A DNA stretch of 64,000 nucleotides from Cristatella mucedo (taxonomy: Eukaryota; Bryozoa; Phylactolaemata; Cristatellidae). Below, in pieces: positions 26,655 to 37,100 of the stretch. Below the pieces are notes generated by a model. It ran no database searches, was not told the DNA's origin, and was given only the letters and a program-made list of their open reading frames with translations. Each line of letters starts with the position of its first letter. Within the stretch, counting starts at the first letter, position 1. Location of the stretch: positions 1 through 64,000 of the forward strand of contig WPIO01000062.1 of the NCBI GenBank assembly GCA_009760855.2, in the 5' to 3' direction. Position numbers and translations under genes: made by a program.

Positions 26655-26725
26655 AAATGATAACGTAACATGGTGTAATGTATCCCCGTCTGCCACTCCA
26701 CAAAGCCACAAAGACTATGTTTGTG
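26655..26725 (-). repeat. 3' end of a third interspersed repeat family (ACTCCACAAAGCCAC type)
   Basis: It contains AACATGGTGTAATGTAT followed by ACTCCACAAAGCCACA. The same core occurs at 54428-54490 and, inverted, at 43893-43937 and 49313-49372, always next to a TGTAA/ACATTA-type simple tail. This suggests the 3' end of a non-LTR element. The bases to about 27060 may belong to it but are too diverged to assign. Confidence 0.55.
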
Positions 26726-28494
26726 TTACTCAAGAGAGTTTTGTATGGCGCACTCACAGCCTAAGAGGCCTTTGGTAAGCATTCGGTAGCCAATAGACTT
26801 CATCTCACGCAACAACGAAAAAGTGGGAAGTATAGAAGAGTCGGGAGAGCAGTTGAGGTAGTGAGTAGCATGGAAGTATCAGCTCAGGACCGCTGGAAAG
26901 GATGTGCCATATAGTCAGTAGCTGGAGAGTAGCTGTCGTTACGTAAGAATTGTGGAAGCGAGTTACACAGCCTACGACCTGCATAGTTAAAGCATCTGTC
27001 GCCTACGGTCCCGTGTGGTTTTGTGTCACCTGTCAGCTCACACTTAATGCTGTGTTGTCGTACTCTATTGAACCTGAAATACAGTAGCGTAATCGTTGAT
27101 TAATAACTCACCAGTCGGTTACTTTGATGGAAACGCTATAAAGGTGTAGGGTCCCTAGGCGGCGGCGGAGATGCACGGCCGTGAGGACTGCGGCCGCTTG
27201 GGACCATGCTACGAGCGAGTAGCGAAGCTTTGGCTGGCGACGGGTTGCCGACGGAGCGTCCCACTTGATATCGCAGGAGGGAGACGACTCCTCAGTTCGC
27301 TTGCGTCCGAATTAGAGTGAGGCTAAAATTCGAATCAGCCTCCCCGAAAGCGGCTTTCTCGTTGGTCCCGCTATCCGGACAGCAGATGCGCATGTACTTC
27401 GCCTAGGTATTATATAGCATGCAAAACCAGCAGCTTCACTACCCGATCAAATATTACGCTGACTTTATCAGCAATCGCAATTTCCGCCTAGCTGCTCTTG
27501 CCGTTAGAGAACTGGAAGCGCGCTCCATCGCAACTCAACGGACTTGTTTAATATAGCGACACGGTCATCGGAAAATGCATAGAGCGCTAAAGCACTTTGT
27601 AAAAGCAGCACAATTCGTTTAGCACCGTGCCTTCCGCGTGCATGTACGTTTGCGGACGCTGGCGCGCACGCACGAGTGAGTGAGTGCAAACAAGTCCAGT
27701 GGCCTTGCAGCTCGGCTGTGAAGCGGCTAGCCTAATCTTTACGAGACTGCCAGGTAAGCTACCATTTGAGCTTTTCATTTGGGTTCGCTGCTGAAATATA
27801 TGACGACCGTTGCGTCTCGCTGCAACGGAGCAGAAAACAGCTAAAACTTTAAAATTATACGAGCCCACATTAGCATTCAATATGGCATCTTACTATCACG
27901 TATAAAGGAAAACGGTGGAGAATGTGTATCGATTATCTCCGTTATGAATGACTAATGAAAGCGGTGCTTGGCGCCAGAACGAAGCTGGCAATTATCTTAG
28001 GTATATAGCTGCATGATTACTTTGGCTGGTTGGAAAGTAGCCTTCTATTTGGGCTCACGTCAGGTATACATCTTCAGGCTTCGCGCGGCGGGCTAGATTT
28101 TTGTTTTTTATTTGCTTTGCGAACCACAGCCGAACCAAAGAAAGGAAGCCATTTAAAAGAATTGGTCTAAATATGAATAGTAGGAAACTTGAACCCTTTA
28201 GTTTCCTAGTGAAAATAGCGCGATCACGCGGGCTTAAGAATCCATTGCAACTCAATACCGCCAAAGGAACAGCGTTGGCACTCGCGAGACTGCCATATCA
28301 GACGAGAAATATCATTTCCCCACACTTTTTCTTATCGAGTGTGTATTGTGCGAAACAGTTTACTACACATTTTCAGCCTTTTTGGAAGTTTATGTCTACG
28401 TACATACAATGCTTATTTGCAGTATACAACTTCGCAGTCATAAAGATTGTGTAATTGTTTTGATGAAGAGTTCTCCCGGCCCGGCTCTGTAGAT

Positions 28495-28682
28495 TAGCGG
28501 TTCTCAACCTGTGGCTTGCGACCCTTTTGGGGGTCGAACGACCCTTGCGTAGGGATTGCCTTAGACCATCGGAAAAACACTCATGTCCACATTTTGCACG
28601 CAATAATTTAAGGTCGTGGGTCGCCACAACATGAGGGACTGCATTAAAAGGTCACGTCATTAGGAAGGGTTGAGAACCACTA
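28495..28682. mobile_element. SPIN-like hAT MITE (non-autonomous DNA transposon, 188 bp)
   Basis: The terminal inverted repeats are TAGCGGTTCTCAACC on the left and GGTTGAGAACCACTA on the right (14 of 15 match). The imperfect 8 bp flanking duplications CTGTAGAT (28487-28494) and CTGTAGCG (28683-28690) fit a hAT transposase. Inside, the blocks GGGGGTCGAACGACCCTT, TTAGACCATCGGAAAA and CATTAGGAAGG are, from memory, the hallmark blocks of the SPIN (Space Invaders) hAT family, known for horizontal transfer between vertebrates and invertebrates. It encodes no transposase. It sits in gene-poor DNA and looks like an old, somewhat diverged copy. Confidence 0.85.
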
Positions 28683-28690
28683 CTGTAGCG

Positions 28691-30230
28691 CTTTCAGCTC
28701 ACTAGAGTAGTCGACAGGCTTTATCATTCAAAGCAAATAAAAGATAGTCAGCCTAGCGGAGTCAGCACCATAAGAGGAAGTAGCTTAGAAGTAGCAGCAA
28801 GAAGGTCAGGAGGAAGAGAAGCGCTGGAGTAGGCAGCAAGAGGGAAGTCGTTCCACGAGAATTGTAAGATTCGTGGTCTACAGTTTGCAGAGGTAAAGCT
28901 CTGTAGGCAGACTACTATTTGAATGAAAACGGTCGACAAGTTTATTGACGCGGACGGCAATTAGGAGGCTGAAACTGACTCAGCAGTTTAGCTTAGTAAA
29001 ATTGAGCTCAGCTCGTGATGGGAAGTTCGGGTCAGTATGAATCTCGGTCTGCATATGCTGATCACATTGCGGTCGCGAACCCGGTGCTTCGAAGCTCAAT
29101 TTTGAGTGAATGTGCAGCCTTATTATAAAGTACCCGCCAAAATGCCAGCCATTTCGCCGGCATTCATTTCTACTGCAAAAGGGCTGCAAAGAAGCCGGCC
29201 ACTACCATAATCCACGCTAATAGTCCACTATTTCCCAGAAGTCAACTGAACGAATCTTCAAACTTGTGTTGCACAGTATGTTGTTTGCATATTACACTAC
29301 GCTATTGTTCAGAGTGAGCCCACAAAATTTAGCGCCATTGTACGAGCGATCTCTTGTGCTATAAACTGCAATCAACTGAGGTGAATTGCGGTCTTAGCCC
29401 GGGAAGCTTCAGCCTATTGTAGTTGATTGCATAAAAACTCTTGCTCGAAACTTTGTGGGTACACTTAAATGAGAACGGAATGTAATGTGGATGCAATCCA
29501 TACTGGAGATTCACTCGGCCATTCTCTCGTGGATTTTGCGATAGATTAAATTGGGTTACAGTAGTGGCCAGGGTCTTTGCTTGCCATTTGCAAGAGAACA
29601 TGCCAGCGAAAGGGCATGCATTTTGCTGGGTATATTACACTGAATGGGTATTGTAATGTTCCATCGAAATTTGAGATTCCCGCCAACGATCCCTCGTGGA
29701 TTCTTTGCTCGATGTGATTGGAAGGCCGTGGATTGCAGCAGTGGATTCATTTCACTAGTTACTGGCTTTAGGTTCACGGGAACTGGAAGCGCCATCTGCA
29801 AAGGAGCTTAGGTTGGTTGGAAGAACACCTAAACCAGCAGGGAAGAAAAGCAGGTAGCTGGACAAGCCTGCGGAGCAAGTCCCTCATTTAGGTAAGCCCT
29901 CGAGAAGAAGAACTGGGGTACCTACATTCGGGTGAAAGGACCTTAAATTACTTGGCAGGGAGAACCCAGATTACAGAGACGTGTCGTATTGAGGGAGTTT
30001 CGACGTTTAATACAGACAAGCCCAGCTGCTGACTTACATACCACCTGGACGCATCTCATTGATTTAGGCAGGAATACCTCAATAAAGAGATACAGAGAGA
30101 CAGACAGTAAAAAAAGCCGAAACTTGATGCCATGGATGCATGGTTCAATTTAACTACGATAACTTTTTCTGAGCACGCCAGACGTTTTGCAACATTGCAT
30201 GTCTGAAAGTGAGTAGCTTTCGCTGATGAA
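28691..30230. other. Gene-poor interval with an imperfect local duplication
   Basis: No gene is recognised. The stretches 29456-29575 and 29640-29750 resemble one another: each has GTAATGT, GAGATTC, CCTCGTGGATT or TCTCGTGGATT, and CAG(C/T)AGTGG in the same order, suggesting an old tandem duplication. About 28745-28975 is AG-rich and may be a decayed LINE 3' portion on the minus strand (a GAAGTCGTTCCACGAGAATTG block), but this is weak. Confidence 0.45.
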
Positions 30231-31008
30231 TTAATAATAATATACTGTATTTGTATATCAACCTCCGAGAACTGAGCCTCTTTCAACACACTTCACATTT
30301 GCAAGCTTGTCAGTACGACTAGAAATAGCATGCAAATTGTCAGCACACTTAAGTACATGAAAGACCACTCCAACGGACCCAGCAAATGGTGTTCGAAACC
30401 GGTGCATTTGCGGCTTCTGTTTTAATTTCAAGTCAGTAGATGTTGTGACGTCGTGACGTCGTTTGGGTGTGAGCTCTAGGCTTTGGGGGTGTACGTATTG
30501 GAGGCACGGTCTCCAAAGGATTTGAGGTTGGTTCGAGATGTGAAAGAGGTATTCAACTTGTGTGAGAATAGTGAATGGTAGGATGCATAGCACGATCGTG
30601 GAGTAGTTCTGATAAGTGGGTAAGAAAATGAAGAGATCTTACAATATCCTTAGATAAAACCTTAAAAAAGTCGAGGCACTGCTTAATGGGAGCTAGTGCA
30701 GGTAGGTGAGAAGTGGCTTAATGTAGCAAGCGTGACAACCCACGACGGACTGGCTGAGGCTGCAGAGCTTTGCACCAGCTCTTAAGCGTTTTTTGGGCTG
30801 GTAGCAGGACATTAATTGAGTGAGTTGCGGAAATCTACAAGAGATATAACGATTGCGGAGACCGGCTTGGATGTGATATCCCCGGGTGGGCAGGCCCAAA
30901 TCTTTTTTCAATGAGACGTAGCTGCAAGAAGTAGGACGGACGACGAGGCGGACTTGACTGTGGAGCCGAACCCGTGGTCAACTGGAAGGGCATTTAAAAA
31001 AGCTGTGG

Positions 31009-31187
31009 TGGCTCACTAGGTAAGGCAGTGCCGTTTCAAGACCTCGATCCCGTGGTTGTGGGTTCGAATCCGGTGGTGGGCGGTCCTTAATCACCACTGC
31101 AAGCAGTGATGATAGCCGTAAAGGCTCTTCTGTCGCTATACAGAAGAGGCTATTAAATCAGCTAGTATTTTTATTAATTCTTTTAGA
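31009..31187 (+). repeat. tRNA-derived SINE type 2 inside LINE copy A
   Basis: A-box-like TGGCTCACTAGGTAAGG, B-box GGTTCGAATCC, a conserved middle (CACTGCAAGCAGTG), a small AGCCGTAAAGGCT palindrome and the end AAATCAGCTAGTATTT. The tRNA-like head marks a Pol III-derived SINE, not a tRNA gene. Confidence 0.85.
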
Positions 31188-31589
31188 AAAGGACAACCGG
31201 ATGTCGTGCAGATAGATGCTACAGGAGATACGCTGGCCAAGCCCAATTTGAAGGAGAAATTCCGAGTCGCAATAGGTTTGCCCATACCCGCAAGTTGATT
31301 TTATCGTCATTAAGTCATTAAGTTTAGAAAGTGTGTTGCTATCCAAGGGCGAATGTGAGCAATGCAACGAGCAAGGGAATTGAAAGTTTGACAGGCTGGA
31401 ACGCTGGGGGAGATCAAAGCATGGATACTATTGTGTATCGTCTGCACAGAAATGAAACCAATATTTACGCTTGGCGATTACATCAGCAAGCTAGAGAGAG
31501 AGTATAAATTGAGAAAAGAAGTGGATCGGTCACAGAGCCCTGGGGACCCCGCCCCCTATTCGCACATCTTAGAAAAACCCTCTGATGAC

Positions 31590-31765
31590 GTAATGGCTCA
31601 CTAGGTAAGGTGGCTGCTTTTCACGACCTCGGCACCGAGGTCGTGGGTTCGAATCCTGAGGTGGGCGATCCTTTATCGCCACTGCGAGTGGTGGTGATAG
31701 CCGTTAAGGCTCTTCTGTTGCTATACGAAAGAGGCTGTTAAATCAGCTAGTATTTATTTATTTAT
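31590..31765 (+). repeat. tRNA-derived SINE type 2, second copy inside LINE copy A
   Basis: It begins at TAATGGCTCACTAGGTAAGG and ends AAATCAGCTAGTATTTATTTA, with B-box GGTTCGAATCC. It lies in direct orientation to the SINE at 31009-31187. The segment between them is almost identical to 37950-38345. Confidence 0.85.
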
Positions 31766-32002
31766 TTATATTATGACTGCTGCCCGTTGACATCAATGCT
31801 CAGGAGTCTCCAACCGTGATAAGATTTAAACCAATGCAGTGCAGTGGCAGTGATGCTCCGATGAGACGAGGGGCGTTGAAGAACTTGGTGATCAGTAGTA
31901 CCAAATGATGCCGAAAAAATTAAACGTAACAAGCAGAGACTCGACCGAAGTTTGCATTTATGAGGTCGCTCACAACCTAAGCAATGCTGACTCAGTGACG
32001 TG

Positions 32003-33145
32003 ATAATAATACATTCGTATAGCACCCTCGGAGAACTTGATACCTCTCTAGGTACATTACATATGCAGTAAAGGATGTGTTAGCAAATGAGTAGTGGTAG
32101 CATGCTGAATGACAACAAGCATAAACTGGTTAGGTTACATGCACATTGTCAACATGTAAAAACGGTTATTGTTAGCAGACACAGTGTCAGCAGGCATGAG
32201 CAAGCAAAGGAGGAATCACGAGGACCCACTAAATGTCTTAATGAGCAAGTGCATGTTAAGCTTATAAATGTCGTCATGTCAGGGAATGTTATGAAGTCGG
32301 TCAGGAGTAAGCTCTAGACTTGGGGATCATACAAACTAAAGGCACGGTCTCCAAACGACTTGAGGTTCGTACGAGGTATAGCTAAATGATTTAAGTCGGA
32401 AAATTGAGTGGTACGATGCCTAATCTGGTGGAGTAGTTATGATGGGATGGCTGAAGTAGGAGAATGAAAGGTCCTAAAAATAAGTGACAGAACCTTGAAG
32501 TCGATGCTTGATTGGGAGGTAGTGCATGTCGTCGAGAAGTGGAGTGATGCTGCAACTGCGATGCTCACGACAGACAAGCCTAGCTGAAGAGTTTTGCACC
32601 AACTGTTAAGTGCCTGATTGCACAGGCCGGTAGACAAGCAAGCAGTAAGTTACAGAAGTGGATAGTATGTCACATATGCATAGACCAATTTGGATATAGT
32701 ATACCTGTCTAAGCAAGCCTGAACTTTAGAAATTGTATGTAGCTGATTAGCTCTAAAACCTGACTAGAACTTGCTAGGTTTGAAGTTTTGATATAAGAAT
32801 TCAGCTGGTATGCCACTACTCGCTCCATTGTCTTTGATACAAACGGCATTAGAGAGACTGAGGAAGTTGCTCCGGTTCCACTGGTATAGTATTGCTTTTT
32901 TAATAAGTGGTCAACAAAAATCTTTTTGAAAGGTGCAAAGACAAGACCTGAGGCTAAGGACAAATGTATTATGTTGGCTGGGCATGGCAGCAGCAGATAC
33001 ATGCAACGTAGAAGTGGAACACCGGGTATAGAGTCTAGAGGGCTGATAGTGTTTTTAGACTGGGAAATGAATTTCAAGATGAGGTCACCAGTGACAGGCT
33101 TGAATGCAAAAGAGAACTTTACTTCAAAGTTCAAACCTGGATAGT
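32003..33145 (-). mobile_element. L2/CR1-like LINE copy B with internal deletion
   Basis: The ATAATAATACA tail at 32003 leads into the 3' UTR (GCACCCTCGGAGAACTTGATA and on), which matches copy C and 49525-50125. At about 32745 the sequence jumps from the 3' UTR-proximal part to a position far upstream in the element, so much of the RT core is deleted. From 33134 down, the minus strand encodes an RT N-terminal stretch, including the block PFVSKTMERVVAYQLNSYI, which resembles the fingers region of jockey/CR1-type RTs. Frame is broken; non-functional. Confidence 0.75.
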
Positions 33146-33864
33146 CGATTCGAACGAACTAGTCGATGGATTTGAGGTTCAGACGCCACCATGTTGCCAC
33201 TGCACCAGATATCTTAATTCAAAATTCTAATGCTGATTTCCGAAGACCTGTTTGCAATTTTGCTTAGTGACTGCCACAATAAAGAAGCAACACCGCTTAG
33301 CATTGTCTGGTCTCAATGTTTTAAAGTAATGCAAGCAGGCTGGTGCAAAAGTAAAACCAGACAAGTCGGGATGCTTCTCCGAAAAATGCACCGTTTCAGC
33401 AAAGTTGCAAACCGAGCTGGAAAAATAAACTTAGCAAGAGTTTTGCGAGCACTTCGTTGTCCATCATGAAATCGCACAACTTGGCAGGCAGGTCAAGCAG
33501 ACCACAAGTCAACGCTCTGCCTTAATGATCGGCAACCGCTAATAGTCACATCGACAAGCCGTCCAAATATGCTAGGCATCGCGTACCGATTGCCAACCGG
33601 ACCTGCCAGCAGAAGCAGCATTTGAATCTCTGCTCTGCCTGCTGGGATGCAGAGGATGCTCCGATTTCTTCTGCTACACATGCAATCGCCCGGTACCTGC
33701 TGCCCAGCAGTGGCAGCCCAGCTGCAGCTGTCACGTCTGCCTGACCTCGCGAAGCAGGAAAAGCCACACAAACAAGAGGCCGCGGATGGATCGTCATCAC
33801 CACTCATCGCGACGGCTGCCATGTCACAGGATGGGACGTCATGCTTTTGCAAGCCTGCGCCTTG
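33146..33864. other. Downstream flank and probable 3' UTR of the folate receptor gene
   Basis: This lies immediately downstream (minus strand) of the folate receptor stop at 33865-33867. No clear AATAAA or ATTAAA on the minus strand was seen in this interval. The GC-rich half near 33500-33860 has overlapping open frames on both strands that do not resemble known proteins. Confidence 0.5.
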
Positions 33865-34181
33865 CTAATGCATGCCGCCAGGAAGCATGCTGGTAAGCGT
33901 GGTGGCCACTGATGCCAGACACAGCAGCAGCAAGGAGGCAGCAGGCGAACATGGACTCATCCCACCCGAAGAGGTCTGCCCGGCGACGAGCTCTTTGGCC
34001 CTAGCCAGGGCAACCTTTGCATTGGGGTTGCTGCGAGCATCGAACCAGAGCTTCATGCACGGCTGGCTGTCGCTGACGACCTTGTACGAGCCGTCCCAGA
34101 CGTGCTCGCAGAAGCTCGTGGCATTGCCGAAGACAGCCTTGAATGTACGGCACTTAGCTCCGTTCGGGCACGCCATCCGAC
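33865..34181 (-). CDS. Folate receptor exon 4 (C-terminal, GPI signal)
   Basis: The acceptor is GTGCTTCCCAG, and the first two bases complete the G171 codon. It encodes 171-275 with Cys residues at 175, 181, 195 and 212, the [13 protein letters not shown] block that matches vertebrate LCNEIWTHSYKV, and the GPI-type tail. Ends at TAG 33865-33867. Confidence 0.9.
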
Positions 34182-37100
34182 CTGGGAAGCACAGCGCCAA
34201 GTGCAAAGGTCTCTTGCATCTGCAGAGTTGAGCGACTCGAAAGGCACACTTTCAGCTCGATGTGGGCGACTGCTGCGGCCGCGAGCGCAAATCGTTGTCC
34301 AAGGCAAAGCTTACCGTTCGACCACTGGAACTGTGCCGACCAGTTGATGACACAGGTAAGGTCGTCTTGACAGTCTCTGAACCACTGTTCACACTCCGAC
34401 TGGCAGAGAGGCACCTGATAGAACCTCTCCTTGCGCCAGGAGCGTGGGCCTTCCTACGAAGAGGTGCAGCCGTCAAGTGAGCACTGCTCACTTGACGGCA
34501 AGCGCCGGTACCAAGCCAGCACCGCCTCAAACAGGCAGCATAGCGCTGCTCTACAGGTAATCTGCGCTCCACACACGCTTTCTGCCTTTTGGCAAAATGA
34601 ACGGCTCAAGCCATCCTCCAGCAGCTGTGGGGCACACGAGTGCAGCAGTGCACCGACAGGAGGCAGCGAGGTCGGCCGTGGCACCAGCAGTGGGGCAGGT
34701 CGGTAAAATCTGCATCATCAGAGGCAGCTCTGAGCAACTTGGCGTTGCTACAGCGTAGGCCGATCGCTGGCAGCTGTGCAAATGCAATGAACAACGGCCT
34801 CAAGGTTCGAACAACTGCCAACGGCTTTGTCATTCCGTAGCATATAATGAAAGGGTAGAGACAAAGCCCATGCTACGACAGCAGCAGGTGGCTGAAAACC
34901 GATGGGCAGGAAAGGCATCAAAAAGTGTTGCAAATTCTTCATAACCAGATAATCTGAGCAGCTGCAGCATGCAGACTTAGGCAGCCCAGTCATCACGTGC
35001 TGTGCTGACGCTGTCGGTGGTGATTGCCACGTGATCAGAGGGTAAATCTCCGCTAAGCTCTAACGGACCATGCGCTGCAAATGCCATACAGCTTCTGATA
35101 GTACTTCTATAGCTTCTACAGTCCAACAGTGCCAGCCAATGCAGCTGAGCTGCCGCTGAGATGGAAGCTGAAGTGAGCCACTCGTGCCAGGAAGGGCTGC
35201 AAGGTTGCACCGGGAACGTCTCTGCACCAGCAAGGCTGCAGCCGGCATTGGTCACACGAGTGCAGCTCGATCACAACAATGCACTGCTCCACACACTTTA
35301 CAAAAGATAAAATAAGCCAGGAAATGATGCGCGATCACCTGCATGGCAGAAGGTCACGACAAGCTCGAAACTAATGTTGTACAGAAAACTTGCTTTACTA
35401 GTCAATTGCATGTGCACGCACACACACATACATGCACCCACTGCAGCATGCATAGGTGCCGTACCACTACTGAAAGCTGCTGCAGACACCAAGACGAACT
35501 TTACAAAGGAGCTGAGATGCACTACATTGCCAATGCAAAGCTAGAGGAGTCAATTGCAAGGACAATGGTAACAATGCAGGAGCAGACAAACAGCAGCTAC
35601 GAGATACACATGGATGCACACATCGATGGGAGGATGGTCACCAAAAAAGGTTGGGCTAAGGTTAAAGCAGAGTCAGTCAACCAAGGGCACCAACCTGACA
35701 TCTTATCGAGAAGGATCGGCCCACAAAAGGCTCAATTCACATAAAAGTTTTTCTAAAGTGACAGACACACAGCAAGCTCTAAGCCTGTAGATAATGAATT
35801 ATTTATCGCCTGGTCTCTGGTGCCATGGCTGCTATGGCAAGCAACACACTTAGACTTTAGGATAACATAGAGCCTACACGATTTACATGGCTGTCAGTGC
35901 AGCTAAATATTTAGCCACCGTGTATTACAGCTTGTATCAAGTAAGAGAAATGTATAAGAGTAAAATGAATGTGAGTAAAATAAATCAGAACAAGATTAAC
36001 AGTAAAAGCTGGACCGCCTAGTTGCATGACCGTAACAAAAAGGGCTTCTTTCATCGACCAAACTTGCTACTGCATCGAATGTTAAAGCATGCAAATGGCT
36101 CGAAAAACAGGGAGTCAAGCTTCATGCCCTAGATGTCTTCATACTTCCCCTGATCAGAAAGCAGTCTTCATACTTCCCCTGGTTTGACCACATTTAAAAA
36201 GAAACTAAATATGCATTTATTCATCACAGCATTAAGTGGGTCCATGTGATTCGTCCTTTATGTGCTTATGTGTGCTGACACAGTATACATGCTGCCACTA
36301 ACCATAGTTGCATGCTGACCCTGTGCATGTCACCCCTAACCATGCTATTCTCGTCGTTATTGAGCATTATTGTGTTGAGCGTTATTGAGCACTAACCATT
36401 CGATCATGCTTCCTTTGCAGCCAATGTAAAAAGTTCTGAGGGCGCTATTGAAATGTATTATTATTATTATACCAAAAGCCTTGACTTCAAAGTCTTCAGC
36501 ATAGCAGCATTATGAATACTGGCACTAACATGAGTCTCTGCTGCTTTGCAGCGACTCACTCGTCAAATTTATTCTGTTGTCAGCTGACATTCAAAACATG
36601 CATGAATGGAGAAAACCAAAAAGTGCTGATCTAATCACCAATGGTTTTCCTGGGATACTTCGTCATAGAAACTCCTTTGCAGGTGAGTTTTCACGAGAAC
36701 CTCACATAATGGGAATATCCTTAACAATCCAGATGTAGGCTACTGCTTTAGGGACGACACATGCACGAGACTGCAGATGCAAGCAGTTGCTCAATCTGCC
36801 CTTACAGCAACTGAAAATACATAGCTGGAGAACCCTTCCTGGGTGGCAATTGTGGTTTCTTTTCAGAGCACAGCGGGACTGTTAACGACGCCGGAATTCA
36901 TTACAAAAGATATGCCGATGAGCTTCTTGGTAGAAAAACATACTAGGTAGACATATGTACTCAAAACAATTTTGAGCAGCAATCACGTGGCTTAGGGAAA
37001 TGTACACTCCGTAAGTGCAGGCATGCTTGATGAGTGTGTCTGTGCACGTGCGGTTGATTGCGTTAAAGGAGAGCCGCCAGGTAATTACTCCGAATTCAAG

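Larger units (their letters stand above)
24776..28480. other. Single-copy, gene-poor DNA right of the array
   Basis: Similarity to the array stops near 24,775. I see a GA-rich tract (25811-25892), a short repeat-family tail (26655-26725), and a moderately CpG-rich stretch (about 26200-27350) with GGCGGCGG and GCGGCCGC words near 27160-27200 that could be a promoter. No open frame resembles a family I recognise, and none has convincing splice context. Confidence 0.6.
30235..32003 (-). mobile_element. L2/CR1-like LINE copy A (5'-truncated, carries two SINE insertions)
   Basis: On the minus strand, an ATTATTATT-type tail and 3' UTR lie at 30235-30980, followed by reverse transcriptase sequence. 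At 31771-32000 the translated minus strand contains a decayed match to the RT block [14 protein letters not shown] seen intact in copy C (TTDHQVLQ here). Two type-2 SINEs (about 31009-31187 and 31590-31765) interrupt the element. The 390 bp between them continues the same LINE. The 5' end is cut where the tail of copy B begins, near 32003. Non-functional. Confidence 0.75.

Noticed and set aside
31009..31080. tRNA gene (GGTTCGAATCC B-box)
   Set aside because: The head is tRNA-like, but the copies have a conserved non-tRNA body, occur many times and do not fold as a complete cloverleaf by eye. They are SINEs.
34460..35260. Several overlapping open frames on both strands as extra folate receptor exons or a new gene
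   Set aside because: None has folate receptor landmarks or matching splice phase; exons 2 and 3 already join in frame without them.
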